Under the pieces are notes generated by a model. That model was not told where the DNA came from and ran no database searches. It worked only from the letters and a program-made list of their open reading frames with translations. From assembly GCF_037975245.1 (NCBI RefSeq), contig NC_092565.1:5030499-5094498 (forward strand): a DNA stretch of 64,000 bases, in the 5' to 3' direction. Positions 46,746 to 59,940 of this stretch are shown in pieces. The DNA is from Apostichopus japonicus. Its lineage: Eukaryota > Echinodermata > Holothuroidea > Aspidochirotida > Stichopodidae. Position 1 is the stretch's first letter, and the number at the start of each line of letters is the position of its first letter. The position numbers and the translations under genes were made by a program.

Positions 46746-49700
46746 TTCACTACAATCATGTAAGTTATCTTAATCGAATATTTTATCTCAAACTGATTTG
46801 ATTTTCGCATTTCAATTGAATCCAAATGAACAGTAAAGAATTCAATGACCTAGTTTGATCCGAAGTGACAGATAATAAAGGGGGGGGGGGGGGGTTGTGG
46901 TGATGAGAATGGGAACTGATACGGCATGCTAATAACAAAACTTCTGACTACTGCTGGAAGAGGACTAGCAGTATTACACCAGTGATCGTCATGAACTAGT
47001 ACGACCAACACAGAAGCAGGGGGTTCATCCCGACCCTCCCCCTCAAATAATTTTAACTATACGACCGGGACGATTGGCATACCTACCGTCGGAAACGGCC
47101 AACGCTGAGTCAGAAGCGCCCAAGGTGCCGCCAGGTTTAGATGTCCAAGCCGCCGCTTCCCCTTCGGTTCAACCGATCAAAAAAATAGGCTTGGTCGGGA
47201 AAAGCTGCTGGTTTCGTACGCGGCATCAAATTTGATTGCTTACAGCTAAAACGTGATATTGGATCGTAACGTGAGCAAAGATATCGTTAAGAAATTTATT
47301 AGAATAATACAAAATTACGCCAATGATTCCCATAAACAAGTTCCATGTGTTTGGGATGGTGGGGGTGGGGAGGGGGAGGAAGGGGTTAAAGGCCTTCCAC
47401 TGTCTGTTCTCTGCAAAAGTACATAATTTCCGACACAGTGAAAAATAACAAGTAATCAATATACTCTTTTATTTCATATTAGTTTATTTGAACCCCTCTT
47501 CAGCTTAAGAATCATTTGCCAGAAAATAATTGTCTTCCCAAAGCACATCTTGAGACGGATTTCGTTGTAACAATATGCATTGTCTTTGTATAGAAAATTA
47601 TATTGTAGTTGCAAGGTTGGTGATCATAAATAGATAAAAAAGAGACCATTTGTCGGCGAAATTTATAGAAATCTTCGTCGAGGCATAAACAAGGTCATGT
47701 TGTTACCTTTTGCGCATGATCATATAATGTCAATATTACGCGACATCTCCAGTTTTCTAAGTCATTAATATCATATATAAAACGCGAATTTAATTGGACG
47801 GAAAATTGTTCTATTTTGAATACCAGCTGAAGAATCAAAAATATTCGTTTTCATAATTGCGTAATATTTATTTCTATATATTCAATATTTTAAAGGATGG
47901 ACTATTTTAAAATTTGTCAATTGGATTCATTAGATTTTTAGCAGCCTGTACTTATTGTGTTTCCATGGCTCTGAACGTAATTATTATGACTGTGGGAAAA
48001 GATTGAAAGAATTTTGGCGGGAAAACAAACTTGAGCTTTGACTCGTGTTTGCAAGACGTCATGCATAAAAATTAATCTCATCTGCAGTTACATATAAAAA
48101 CAAATTAAAAAATTGTTTTGCTTATAGTATCAAAGGTGTTTCATGTCAGAAAACTTTCACAGCCGGAAAATATTTACTAGGATAAAGTAAACGAAAGGAA
48201 TACAATATAAATTAGAGAGGGAGGGAGAGCATAAAGAGAGATAATGAAAAGGTATCGCGCGTTCTTTCTAGTTGTTATATTGTTTAAAAATATGAGAGCC
48301 TTCAACTTTCTTTCAAACCTTTCCCCCTCCCCCTCCCCTCCTCTCCCCTAGAAATATATAGAGAGAAAAATATATAAATCTATCTAAACTTAAATATTTA
48401 ATTCCAAAAATATTTTATTATAAAAAAGTACAAAAAAAAGTTAAGCATCATGTCAAAGTCCAATATAAGTTATCCCCGGGTTTCACAATAAAATATATGT
48501 ACAATATATAAATTTGAAATTTAAAAATCGTCTTCGGTCAAATTTCCTTTACATAAAAAAAAGAGAAAAAAAATGATATTTGTTGTTGTTATTTCCTTCA
48601 CCGAGGTCTAAAGCAGACAAGAATATCGCATAATATACCGGTACCAAGCCTTTGTCGTGTCCATTTTAGTCTTTCACTACAAAAACCAAAAATATTGTTC
48701 CTCAGAAATTTGATGCTTTTTCAATAAAAAAAAAGAAGGAAACATAAATTAATGCAAAATACCTATCGAATTAATTATCTTCAGTTTACAAAAATGTAAT
48801 CAATATCTATATAACAGTCATTTATTTAAAAAGAGGGAAATGATGTAAATGAATGAAGAATTTTAATCCAGTAAAGAAATATAATAACAAAATAAGTTTA
48901 AAACCAAAACAAATGCCATTTTTTTGTGGCAGTTATTGCTCCCAAAAATTGCTGGAAAGACTAAAACTAGTCACCTACCGATTTTTTTGTTACAACTCAT
49001 TTTAGCTGAATAAAATGTATGCATTCTTTAATATGTCTTACTTTTAGCTATCTTTTACTAAGTATTTTAGTTATCTAACGTGAAATTCAATACGATTTTA
49101 TTTGAACGGTTAGAATCTGCAGGAATTTTTCTTTAGCAATTTTAAATAAATAGTCGCACACATGCCTTTGTCCTCATATAATTGGACTTAAAATCTCGTC
49201 GTTAGAGACCCATTTGTTTTTAGAAATTTTCTCTTTAATGCTTGCAGAGCAGTATGTGAGTGTTTTCCTTTGTAATATCACTACTCGCATTCATACATTT
49301 CAAATGTGCTAACGCATACCCCCCCCCTCCACCCCACACCCCTTAAAAACCCTAACAAATGAAACACTTTCGTGAAAAGTCTGTCTCATATGTATTGCAA
49401 GAATTCTACTAAACACTCTTGTCATCTGTATTATTCGTGAACTATAAATTGTAAGGAGTATTTGCATAACAAATGCTCGTTACATATACAAATGGAAACT
49501 AGGTTATTAACATTGAAAGTAACCCATATCCTAGCCCTAAAATATGGAACCTTGTCCACCCCCACCCTTTCCCCAACGTCCTTACATCTCCCGGTCCTCC
49601 TACTCCCCTTGTCTCTCCCCCATCCCTCCCATCCCTCCCATCCTCCTTCCCCGTACACGAAAACCAAACAGAAAGGTTGCATTGCCAAACCGACTATGCC

Positions 49701-50835
49701 CTTTCCCAATAACCCACAACTAGCTTAAACTATGACTGTATAGCCTTATGACGTACATACATGGTGCATGGTGACGATATGTCTGTATTGTGCAACAATA
49801 CAAGTTGTCCAATATTTTAAAAATTGTAATAACACATTAAGCCATATGAAGAGCTCTTGTTAATTTCATCAGGTTGCAACCCAGTCGAGAAATCCTATCC
49901 ATAATAATGAGCAAATTATAACACAACTAATATATAAAGTTGTTGAGAGTCCTTCGTTAACTTATAAATTAGACATTTGAAAGTGTTAATATATATATCT
50001 GAATAGGCCTACTTACTCATACGTATATTGTATGTGTGTGTGAAACAGTCTGTCTGCAACCGTATGATGGCTGTCTATAGTCCAGACAACACCATCCATT
50101 ATCACTATAAATATGTATATATATATATTTACATAGCTGGTATGAATAACATCCCTTTTTGTAAAATATCCCATCGAACGTTGTTCAAATCACTAACTTC
50201 CGTAGGAAATCTTTGTCGTTATTATTATTATTATTATTATTATGCAGTATACTCGTCTTGAAACTAAGAAAAAAAAACTATTATAGCCTATATCAAAGTT
50301 AGTCAACCTTAAGCCACGTGACATATACTGAGTCGACACCAGTATAGTACCGTGTTTGTCCGTTCCTGAATTCAGAAAATACATTGTATTTATTTGATAA
50401 TTATTTAATGATTAGTTATGATGAATGATCGCTTATATTAGTAAAGTCCGCTGACCCCCAACTTGGTTTAAAGGTGGAGGATGGTCTCGCTATATATATA
50501 GTACACAGAAGCAGCTGTTGTTCAGAGGATATTAATTTCCTAACACTATAATGACACAACTTACGCGTTTCTCAAGTAGATTTTTATAAACACAACTATA
50601 GTAGAGGCAATATGTATGTCGTGTGGGAAGGATTGCAGTTTGTAACACTAGATGGTCGCTAACTCCCTGGCTGGCCTAATTTGGTCATCCAAGTATTTTG
50701 CCCTGGCCTCTTTCATAGTATGAGCATGACTGTGCATAAATGCGTCGTTTAACATGGAGATTAATGATCTGTATAACAAATTAATAGTTCATTATTGTTG
50801 TTCACCTATACGTGTTCATGAATATGATAATAAGT
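46746..50835. other. Convergent intergenic region, LRR gene to MMP21
   Basis: Long AT-rich stretch with a poly-G run at about 46,880, a C-rich stretch at 48,325-48,350, a CCCTCC-type simple repeat at 49,550-49,650 and an ATT microsatellite at 50,220-50,243. No exon-like frame was recognised. Confidence 0.5.
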
Positions 50836-51181
50836 TAATTTGCATCACAAATATCGCTGTGTTTGATATTCCATTATTCCTCCACACGTTACACCTCGTT
50901 AAACACGTGAAGATCACGTGTCCCATCGATATGCGAATATGTTGATATGTCAATAATTTATTCTACGTCACAAATATCGTTCCAATTTGTTACGATATTT
51001 TTTGGCTGTACGTTCCACTTCTCCGGTTACCAGTTAAGTGATGATCAGGTGCCCGTTAATATATAAATAATTTATTCTATATCATAAATATCGTTTCATT
51101 TGGTGTTATCATTATAGCCTGTGCCTCCTACCTTGTTAACCACGTATAATGGTCACGTGTCACACTAAATTTTATGCTAAG
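50836..51181 (-). pseudogene. Three decayed tandem copies of the MMP21 last exon end
   Basis: Copies begin (plus-strand anchor TAATTTATTC or a variant) at 50,836, 50,954 and 51,068, and the live exon copy begins at 51,182. The last three spacings are exactly 114 bp, the first 118. Read on the minus strand, the copies still encode remnants of the MMP21 C-terminus. The second gives NWNDICDVE then stop. The third gives VVNKVG, and later NDIYDIE then stop, compared with VVNKVG and WNDICDVE in the gene. In-frame stops interrupt each copy. Confidence 0.85.
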
Positions 51182-51185
51182 TAAT

Positions 51186-54100
51186 TTATTCTACGTCACA
51201 GATATCGTTCCATTTGGAGTTCCATTTAGCTGAATAACCTACTTTGTTAACGACCGTGTCGGCCAATCGATTATATGTCTCGTTTTCCCAATAATCGTCA
51301 CCTTTCATAAAATAGAGCTTACGATCTCGTAAAGAATAATACGCCACGTCGATGTTATCTGGTAGCGGAGAATGCAAAGCAAAACGACCGGGATACGCCT
51401 GGTTGATCGCCATCGGATAACCGTCGCCACAACATCCGTTATTCTCAACATCGTAAGCGTATACCTATATACGGAAAATAAATGGAGAGACGTGATAAGA
51501 TCTGGATCTAGACAAAAATAAAAATAATAACAACAACAACATCAAAATAAAGCAGACAACAACAACAAACAAACAAGTAGACAAATCGGAGAAACAAAAA
51601 CAAATAGGAAAAGAAATAGGCCGGCAATGATACAACCCGCTCATAGCAAGAAATATTCATACAGGGATGAGGGCGCTATCAATAAAGTGTGATATTCAGA
51701 CGCTGTATTTTTCTTCTGTTGCTTGACAGTTTGTATTTTGATGTGAGAAAGTTAGAAATCCGACAGTTATGGAAGGAGTAGGAATAAACTTTCAGTCTTT
51801 TTGACAGAATGAGGGCGCATTATTTGAGTGACGTCAGCACTTGATCATGCAACAACAATAACAACTAATTCTTTTTCTTTTGTTCCATTATTTGATATTT
51901 GAATGTTAATTAGAAAAAGAAATCTAAGACTCGACAGTGTTGGAAACGAACAGGAATAGAGAGTATTTCTGCAGAAATGAAGGCTAACCATTCACAGCAC
52001 AAAGAGACCCATTTTTTTACTAATATGTGGTATTTAATTCTAAATGAGCCTGTGAACATACCTGAGATCCTTTGAAGAAATAAATATGATTATCTCTTTG
52101 ATCAAAGTAAGCTGCGTCTAAGTTATCTGGAATTCTTTGGTTTTGACCAGAGAGGGCGGGCCAACCATCACTGATAAGGCGTCCATCAGGTCCATAGTAA
52201 ACACCTGTGTCAGGGTCCGTTTGATAAAGTTCCCCAGCGTTGTGATCTAATCTCCAATAACGAGAGCCTACATAATAAATAAGAAAATGTAGAAAGGCTT
52301 CGTTAACAAAGTCAGCTCTTGAAATAAGTGTAATTCTATGATGGGCTGATGACATTGATAAACATTTACACTGTAATTCTATTTGCAATTTGTATTCGAC
52401 ACGAGTAGTAGGGGGGGGGGGGGAGGTGGAGGGTGTGCGTAGTACCGTCGAAGTAGCAAACGAGTTTGAAGCATGCAATTACACATAAGGGCACTCATTG
52501 TCTTAAGTGGCCTCCGTCAACCCTTCCAGGGAAGACATAACGACTTTCCATTTTTGGGTTGAGCCTGAAAAGCGATCAAACAATAGGGAGGTGTTGGGGT
52601 GGGGGGGGGTTGTTACGAGTAGGTGAGAGCCCAAACATATGGTGACTTAGGGCGCCGAAGGTCAGATAATCCGGCACTGGGGTACGATAATTCCATTTTT
52701 AACCCACAACGGCGTTGATTTGGTAGCATTTAAGGCAATTTCATCATTGTTTACACCCCTTATCACCCCTTCAGTGAACCCCCTTCAGTGAACACCCCTT
52801 CAGTGAAAGAGATAGACAAAGACTGGTTACCTTTAAAGAAGTACATGTCGTTCCTGTCATCATTGAGGTTATCGTTAGCGTTCCGTCTTGGTCTAATCTG
52901 AAGTACGACGTCAACATTGTCCGGTACACCCTCGAATAGGCTGCCGATGCTTCTCGGTTCCCCATTTCGAGGTCGGCCGTTGGAATTATCGTACAACCAC
53001 GCCCACCCGTTACGGAAGAAATAAGAACTGTAGACCTTACGACCGTTGCTCAATGTTCTCACCCAATCAAATGCAGCATCGAAGGAACCACTGCATTTAC
53101 CTGCGAACGACGTGAAATAGATCGGAAATGAAATTAAGAAATGGTTGGACGAATGAAAGAATGAAACAAAGAATGAAAGAATGAAACAAAGAATGAATGA
53201 AAGAATAAACTAATCTATGAACAAAGGGAAGAATAATAACGAACCAACGAATGGATGAAGTAAACAATCAACTTTGAGGGCTCCTCTGGGAAGCAGTGCT
53301 TCTGCACTGAGAAGGACTACCCTCATTATATATGACAATAATAAATAATAAAATAATCAATTAGCCAGCCAGTCAGTCAAACATACAATCAAATAAATCA
53401 ATAACTAAAGGCTTGAAAGCAACCGAATGTTTTATCAAATATTTGTATTCAATCATTATTAATTTCAATTTCGTTATGAAATTGTGGTACGGCTGACATA
53501 TTTCACTTGAGAAAGAATAGTTACCTTAGATGATCGACTTAACGCAAAATGATCGAATTTTTCCATAAACACTCACCATAGAATCCCTGGGCGAGAGCTC
53601 GGCTCTCTGCATCGATGACAACTCGTCCGGTGTAAGTTTGATAAAATGGGTACATAGTGGAATCGCTATCATCCCTATGGTCCAGGCCCAATATGTGACC
53701 GATTTCATGCACAGCTACAGAGAACAGATTGAACCCGCGGTCGGACTGATGTGTCCATTGGACCTCATCTTGGAAGAATAGATAGACCCCATCTGGTGAA
53801 ACCTGATATCTGGCGTACTCGTCCTCGTGAAGGGCAATATTGAAATCCAAAGTCGATTCTGAAATCGTAATGACATCAACTTCGACATAAGTATTACATA
53901 TTGATATAATACTATAGTATTACGTTAATAATAATCATAATCATAATAATCAGCAGTTATTTTTACGACGCCTAAGCGACCACAAATGTGGGAGAAACAC
54001 GTAAGGGCTTATAGATTACAACTTACACGTCGGGTGGCTTCCAATTCAACATTTTAACTCAAATTTGGAATCTGAATAATGGAACATAAATATAGTTAAA

Positions 54101-57100
54101 ACGTTGTAATATAAGAGCGGTAAACACCAGTGAGCAACAGGTGAAAAAAAATATGACTGGCAGTATATAAAGTTTTAACAAAGCAAAATATTGATTTTCA
54201 TAGAAATTTCAATATATGTTTTGTCCAAACTCGTATCCCGTTGCAAAACACCGACTTAATACCTGCAAATTGAGCAAGACAAATCTCTCTCTGCTCAGAT
54301 TTGAAGCTCAATGTTGATTGATCATGCTACCTGCCTATATACCATGCATGTTGCTCAACGGATATAGGTACATGTAATGACATTTTGGTTTAATCTCGCC
54401 CTTCCTTCTAATTTTAAAGATCTGACATGCTTTAAAAATCTAATAGAGAACCCCGGATGTGAGCTGCATGATGACCGAACATGACCTTTGACATTGAGGA
54501 TACTCGGTAGTGGAACCTTACCTTTCGTTAGGAAAGCGATCTGGATATCTACGTCTAGAAGGTCACCCGTCCGTTGTTCTTGAAAAGTTAAAGGTGTAAC
54601 CTCTGCCCATCGACGGAATGCAAGTTCCAAGACTGCTCGAGAACTCGAACAACTTGAAAAGTGTTGAGAACAATAAACACTCAAAAGTCGCCATTTGATT
54701 GGAGAACTCGTCAGTTTGAAGTTCAACCCTGTTTCCTCTGGGCCAGGAATGACACCCAAAGACACACTCCTCTTTTTCATTTGTCCTTGCGGTGATAATT
54801 TAGACAAAATCTGTTGCGTAAGACTTGAATATAACGTCGTCGTCGTCGTCAGCGCCGAAGATGTTTCAATATTTTCAGCATCGATATTTGGTCGTCGAGA
54901 TGTCGTCCAATCGTCGTATGCGATATCGACGACTGTAGTCATCAGGTCGGTGACGAAATCTGTCTGAAAGTCCTCAATTGGTAAACTGATACTGGTCACT
55001 GATTGGTCATTCTCTTCTACCATTTCGTCGATGAACTCAAAGTCAACAAGATCATCCCCGAAGTTAGCTTCTTCGATCATCAAATCGAGGGCGTCCTCAC
55101 TTGAAAGAACGTCTTCTTCAATGGAGTAGTCCATAGAGTAAAATGCATTCAAATTATCTTCATGTTCCGTCAACGGTCTAGGAGACTCGGTAGCGCGCTT
55201 TTCCGCATGTTGAGTCACAGCTTCGACTTCCTTTGGATTGGTGTGTTTATTATTAACATCCTTCGAGTGATTTATATCAGATGTATAATCGTCTTTAATT
55301 TTACTATCACTTTTATCCAAATAAGATTTTTTGAATACTTCGTCAGTTGCTTTTAAAGTAAGACTATCACTTTCTTTGGCTTTTATTTGCTTGGTTTCTG
55401 TATAATAAGGGTTGTCTGGAACACCACATCTCGGCTTGCTTATTAGGTTTGCAGTAGCATAGTCTAATAAGCCAGTCACTGGTAAGTGGAATCGTGTTTG
55501 GAACAATCGTATGGCACCTAATAGTTCAGACTTGTCGTTTTCGTTCGATTCTTTGATATCGGTTGCTTCTTTGCTTTTTAAGAATGGTCCTGAGGCGTCT
55601 GAAAGAGGCGGGCTTACCAGTCGGAGCGCTGAAGGCTGCTCTGACAGAGGATCATTGGACTCGTGAACTACATATCCATAATCTTTAAGAAATTTCTGTA
55701 AAGATATAATCAGAAGATGAATATTAAATATCGTGATGTTTTATGTGCAACAGTAAACCCTTGTTTTTTTTAGTTTCGTCTCGCTCGGGAAAACACCAAC
55801 TGAGGTGAACAAGTGGATGTGCCCCCCCCCCCAGTTTACTTAAGAAAGCCTTAAAGTGCCCCTTTTCATAAAGAAGTGCCCTTTTGTCACTGAAACGTAT
55901 GCATCCTTCACTCTCTGTCATTAAATAGTTAAGTGTCCATTTGTTGAGAAATTAAGAACACTGTAATATCAAAAAGTTTTTTTTTAGAACTTAAAAACAA
56001 AATAGGTGAAAAGAGTCGAGAAACATCCACGAATTAGTATGTGTTGAACAAATGCACCAAGGGTCCGTTTGTTCGAAATGTGCAAGGAGATTTTGTGGCT
56101 TCCATCCTCAAATCAAAGTCACATGTCGCACTGCCCCTCGAAAGTTATGCACCCCCTCCCAGAATGCACCGCCTGCTGGCACTAAAGTGAGCATCATGTA
56201 CAGCGACAAAATTCCGTGGCGTCATAAAACATCACATCTACGGTCATTACTACCAATTACTTTTTCGCGACCATTGTGCTAAAGAGAAGCACAAACCCAA
56301 TTATCATTATTTGTCTAACATGTGATAAAGAGAGAATTTGTCACGATCAACTTCCCCAAACAGCTAAGGAAATATTCTTACTGCATTTTGGGAGATTTTA
56401 GTGTCTTATTCGCCCCACAAGGACGTCGACTTGATCAAGTCTAAATATGACGTCATCGAGTCACCTTTGCCTCAATTTATTCATTTTTTTTCTTTCTTCA
56501 TAAACCTCTTTAAACATGAAATAAGGATGGCATTGGTTTCAGGGCTCCTCGAAAGCAGTGCTTCTGCACTGAGCAGGACTACCATCATTAAAGATGACAA
56601 TTATAATAATAATAATAATAACAATAATAGTAAGGATGCCGAACCATTTCCACATTATACCTTGAACATATGAAATGAGAAAAGAAAGAGTAAATATGCA
56701 CCTTAGGTTCCAGATGCTAGATAGTGGCAACTATGACATCATATGTCTACAAAACGACATATAACTAAGATATTCCCCCAAAACGGAACAAGATATTTCG
56801 TAGTTGTATTGAGGAGTTCTTCTTCACAAAGATCTCTGTAATTATAAGCCAAACCGGATGGGTGGGTTTGTGTCCACTTTCACTTTCCTTTCTCCAGCAT
56901 AATCTTAGTCTTAGACCACGTGTGAATTATTCCTTTCTCTCTTTTCTCAAAGAAAGATTCACAAATTCGATTCTTTTTTTGGTCTTTTTTTTTGTATCAA
57001 AGAATGCCTTCAAATCAAATTGCGTACTTCTTTTAATCATTTTTGCCAATCTTTACTGTGGGCCGACCTTCAGACCTATATAACATCTCAATACACAGAA

Positions 57101-59892
57101 GCAGTGGGAAAACTTTTTTTATCAACCACTTGAAAATCTGCTCTCCTCGTGACTCTGCCAATATTGATAGTACAATGTAGGGGATCAGTAGACACTGGAG
57201 AAACGGGTAGCGACTTTTTTTCCCTTCTTCTTCTTCTTCTTCATTTTAGAGCCTTGTAAGAGGATTATACCTACAAACAGTAAGGCTATAGTTACTTCAA
57301 TAGTGTAAGGTTTACTTTCACGAGCCGATAATGCAAGTGCCGTTAAAAATAGCCTAACTCCTGCTATATATATATATAGCAAATATATACAAAGGACTCT
57401 GACTCACTGAAAATGGCAAAAGAATAGATACCGAGAAGTGACTGTCTATCCAAATTGGTTAAACAGAAGATAAACACTAGGTATGCATGATGAAAGTGAT
57501 AAGTATATATTGACTATGCTAGAAATACACTCTCAAGTAAATTTAAAACAAACAGAGCAAGTTTTCAAATGGATTTGACCAATCAATGAATACTACTGTG
57601 AGTTTGCACGATTACTTATACCCCGCGACAGAAGTCAACTTATCTAGACTATCCGGTAAATTGCCTGTTATATATATGTGTGTATGTATAAAGTGCGGCT
57701 AAATATATACCTTTCACTAATGCAAAACAGGATTATCGTACGTTCACCAACTTTCACCAAAAGAGAAATGTCATGACAAGATTTGATACAGATTATAGTT
57801 ACGTCATTTAACCCCGGCCTTTAAATATTTAAAATCAATGCAAGGGGAAGTAGGGTGAAAGTGAGTGGGTGGAGGTAAATGTGGGGAGGGTGGGGGGGGG
57901 AGTGGGTACAGGGTTACGTACCGAAGTTCGTTCGTCCGACCGTCCGTACGTCATGATTAAATATTATTATATTTCATTTTTCATGAAAGATGACCAATTG
58001 CGGTCTTCCCATAATATATTTGGAGAAAAAATCAGGAGGGTAATGGCGTAGAAGATCATCTTTACACTTTTTATAACGAATGAGCTGCAGAGACTTTTAT
58101 TTTTCTCCTTTTCTTGGCATAGGTTTACAGGCTACAGTTACCTTGCCAAATGCGACAACCTGATTAATTAAGCACATTTCCGATCCAGTTATGTATATGA
58201 ATGTTCCCGAGACAATTAACCAATTGTTAAGGCATGCTGGTAACAATTGAATGATGTAAAATTTTGCTTTTGAAAATGTCACTTAATTTACAAATGAGTA
58301 ATTTTTAAGTAAAATCTTTCAGTTGCAGCTATTAGGATATACTTACATCAGCTGTCAGTAGCTCTGCAATATCCTATTGAGTTTTACTCAAAATTAGGTT
58401 GCAATTATTCAAAATAAGACATTTTCCTTGATTTTTGACATCCCTAAATGAGCAAAGTGTAATTATTCAAATTTTGATTTCAACTGACTGAATTGTTCTC
58501 ACAATCCGTATATAAAAAACACAGCAGTGTGTTCCCATTCTACAGCTAAAGAATTTGGCTCTTTCAAAAGGCTACGCTTCCAAATTGACTCGTCAAATTG
58601 CTGTTTCAATATATTCTCTACTTTAAAACAATTAAAGCATTCGCCTATATATATACAGCATGTGTTGTAAAACAATTCTTTGAACTATTTGTTAAATTTT
58701 AGTAGTAAAAAATTAATTTATGAGAATAGCCCCGAAATGCTTTAACAACTGCTGTTTGCATATAATAAAGGCTACATCGTGCATTCAGATGTTAATACGC
58801 AACTTAGGAACTCTGGAAAATTCTCGCTGGCAAATGAAACTTTTTAACTGTAAATACAGATAGCTGTTGGCCACACACGAGAAACTGATCATGTGAAGGA
58901 CACAAGGAAAACATACAAATGACTTAGCAAGGGGGAAACAACGTCTTTTTTGCTGTAATGAGACGAGAAAACAACTAAGGTTTCACCTCTGAGAAAAGTC
59001 ATTTCGAAATACAAACAAGAACGTAAAGCATGTTTTGAAGAAAAAAAGAAAAACGTTTCTTTTGTAATTCCTTTTTGATTCGTTGATACTTTGCGAGTAA
59101 TTATCTGTAGAAGGAATGAGAACCATTTAAGTAAACTATATGTACCATTGTACATGATGCTTAGCCTACACAATGTGTAAACATGCCCTTAGCGATGTTG
59201 TATGGTTGTAAAGAATGTCGAAAAGTGAGAGGAAAAGATCTACAATAAAATAAAAAAAAGTGTGTACATCATTTAGGTCTTCTTTAGGGACAGGGGTAAT
59301 CTCAACAAAAAATAGGCGAAGTAAAGGATCGATGCGTTAAAGATACGGTAGAATTACGAGGGCAGCCCCTAGAGAATTGAAAATTGTCTTTCTGTGGTGA
59401 AAGGGGAGGGGTTGTGGTAGGGGCAAATGTTTGTGAAGGAATGCCTTCTCCAGCCTATGTCTGTATGGCGACAATAACGTGACACAACTTTCTCTTTAAA
59501 CTCATATCATTTGTATGTCGTAGAAACCTTAATTCCCAAAAACCCTCACCAAAAATGTCATTTTGAAAGAATGTGTTTTGATATTTGCAACGTTAGCATT
59601 TTTTGGTTTTTTTTTTTAAAACAAGAATAGCCATTTTGCATGGTTATATTTTAGATATATAATTCGATTGACAGACTTGATCTTGCTTGCTAGTTTGGAC
59701 CTATATTGCAGTTCAAGGAATAATAGTTAGTATTTCGTAATCAATCTAAAAAAAAATAGATTGACACTAATGAATCACACTGTAATGAATCGAAACAGAT
59801 TAGAATCAGTTAAAGAAGTGATTCATTCCGCAGACAGATCATTGCAGTGGTTTTTGTATGCGACGTGTATACCCGTAAGGCTTATATATACA

Positions 59893-59940
<48 letters not shown>

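Noticed and set aside
53539..53850. MMP21 exon 3 extended through its donor to an in-frame stop
   Set aside because: The frame continues into CLWKNSIILR, but a good donor (CTATG/GTGAGT) and the in-phase hemopexin exon with GKCSGSFD show that the exon ends at 53,577.
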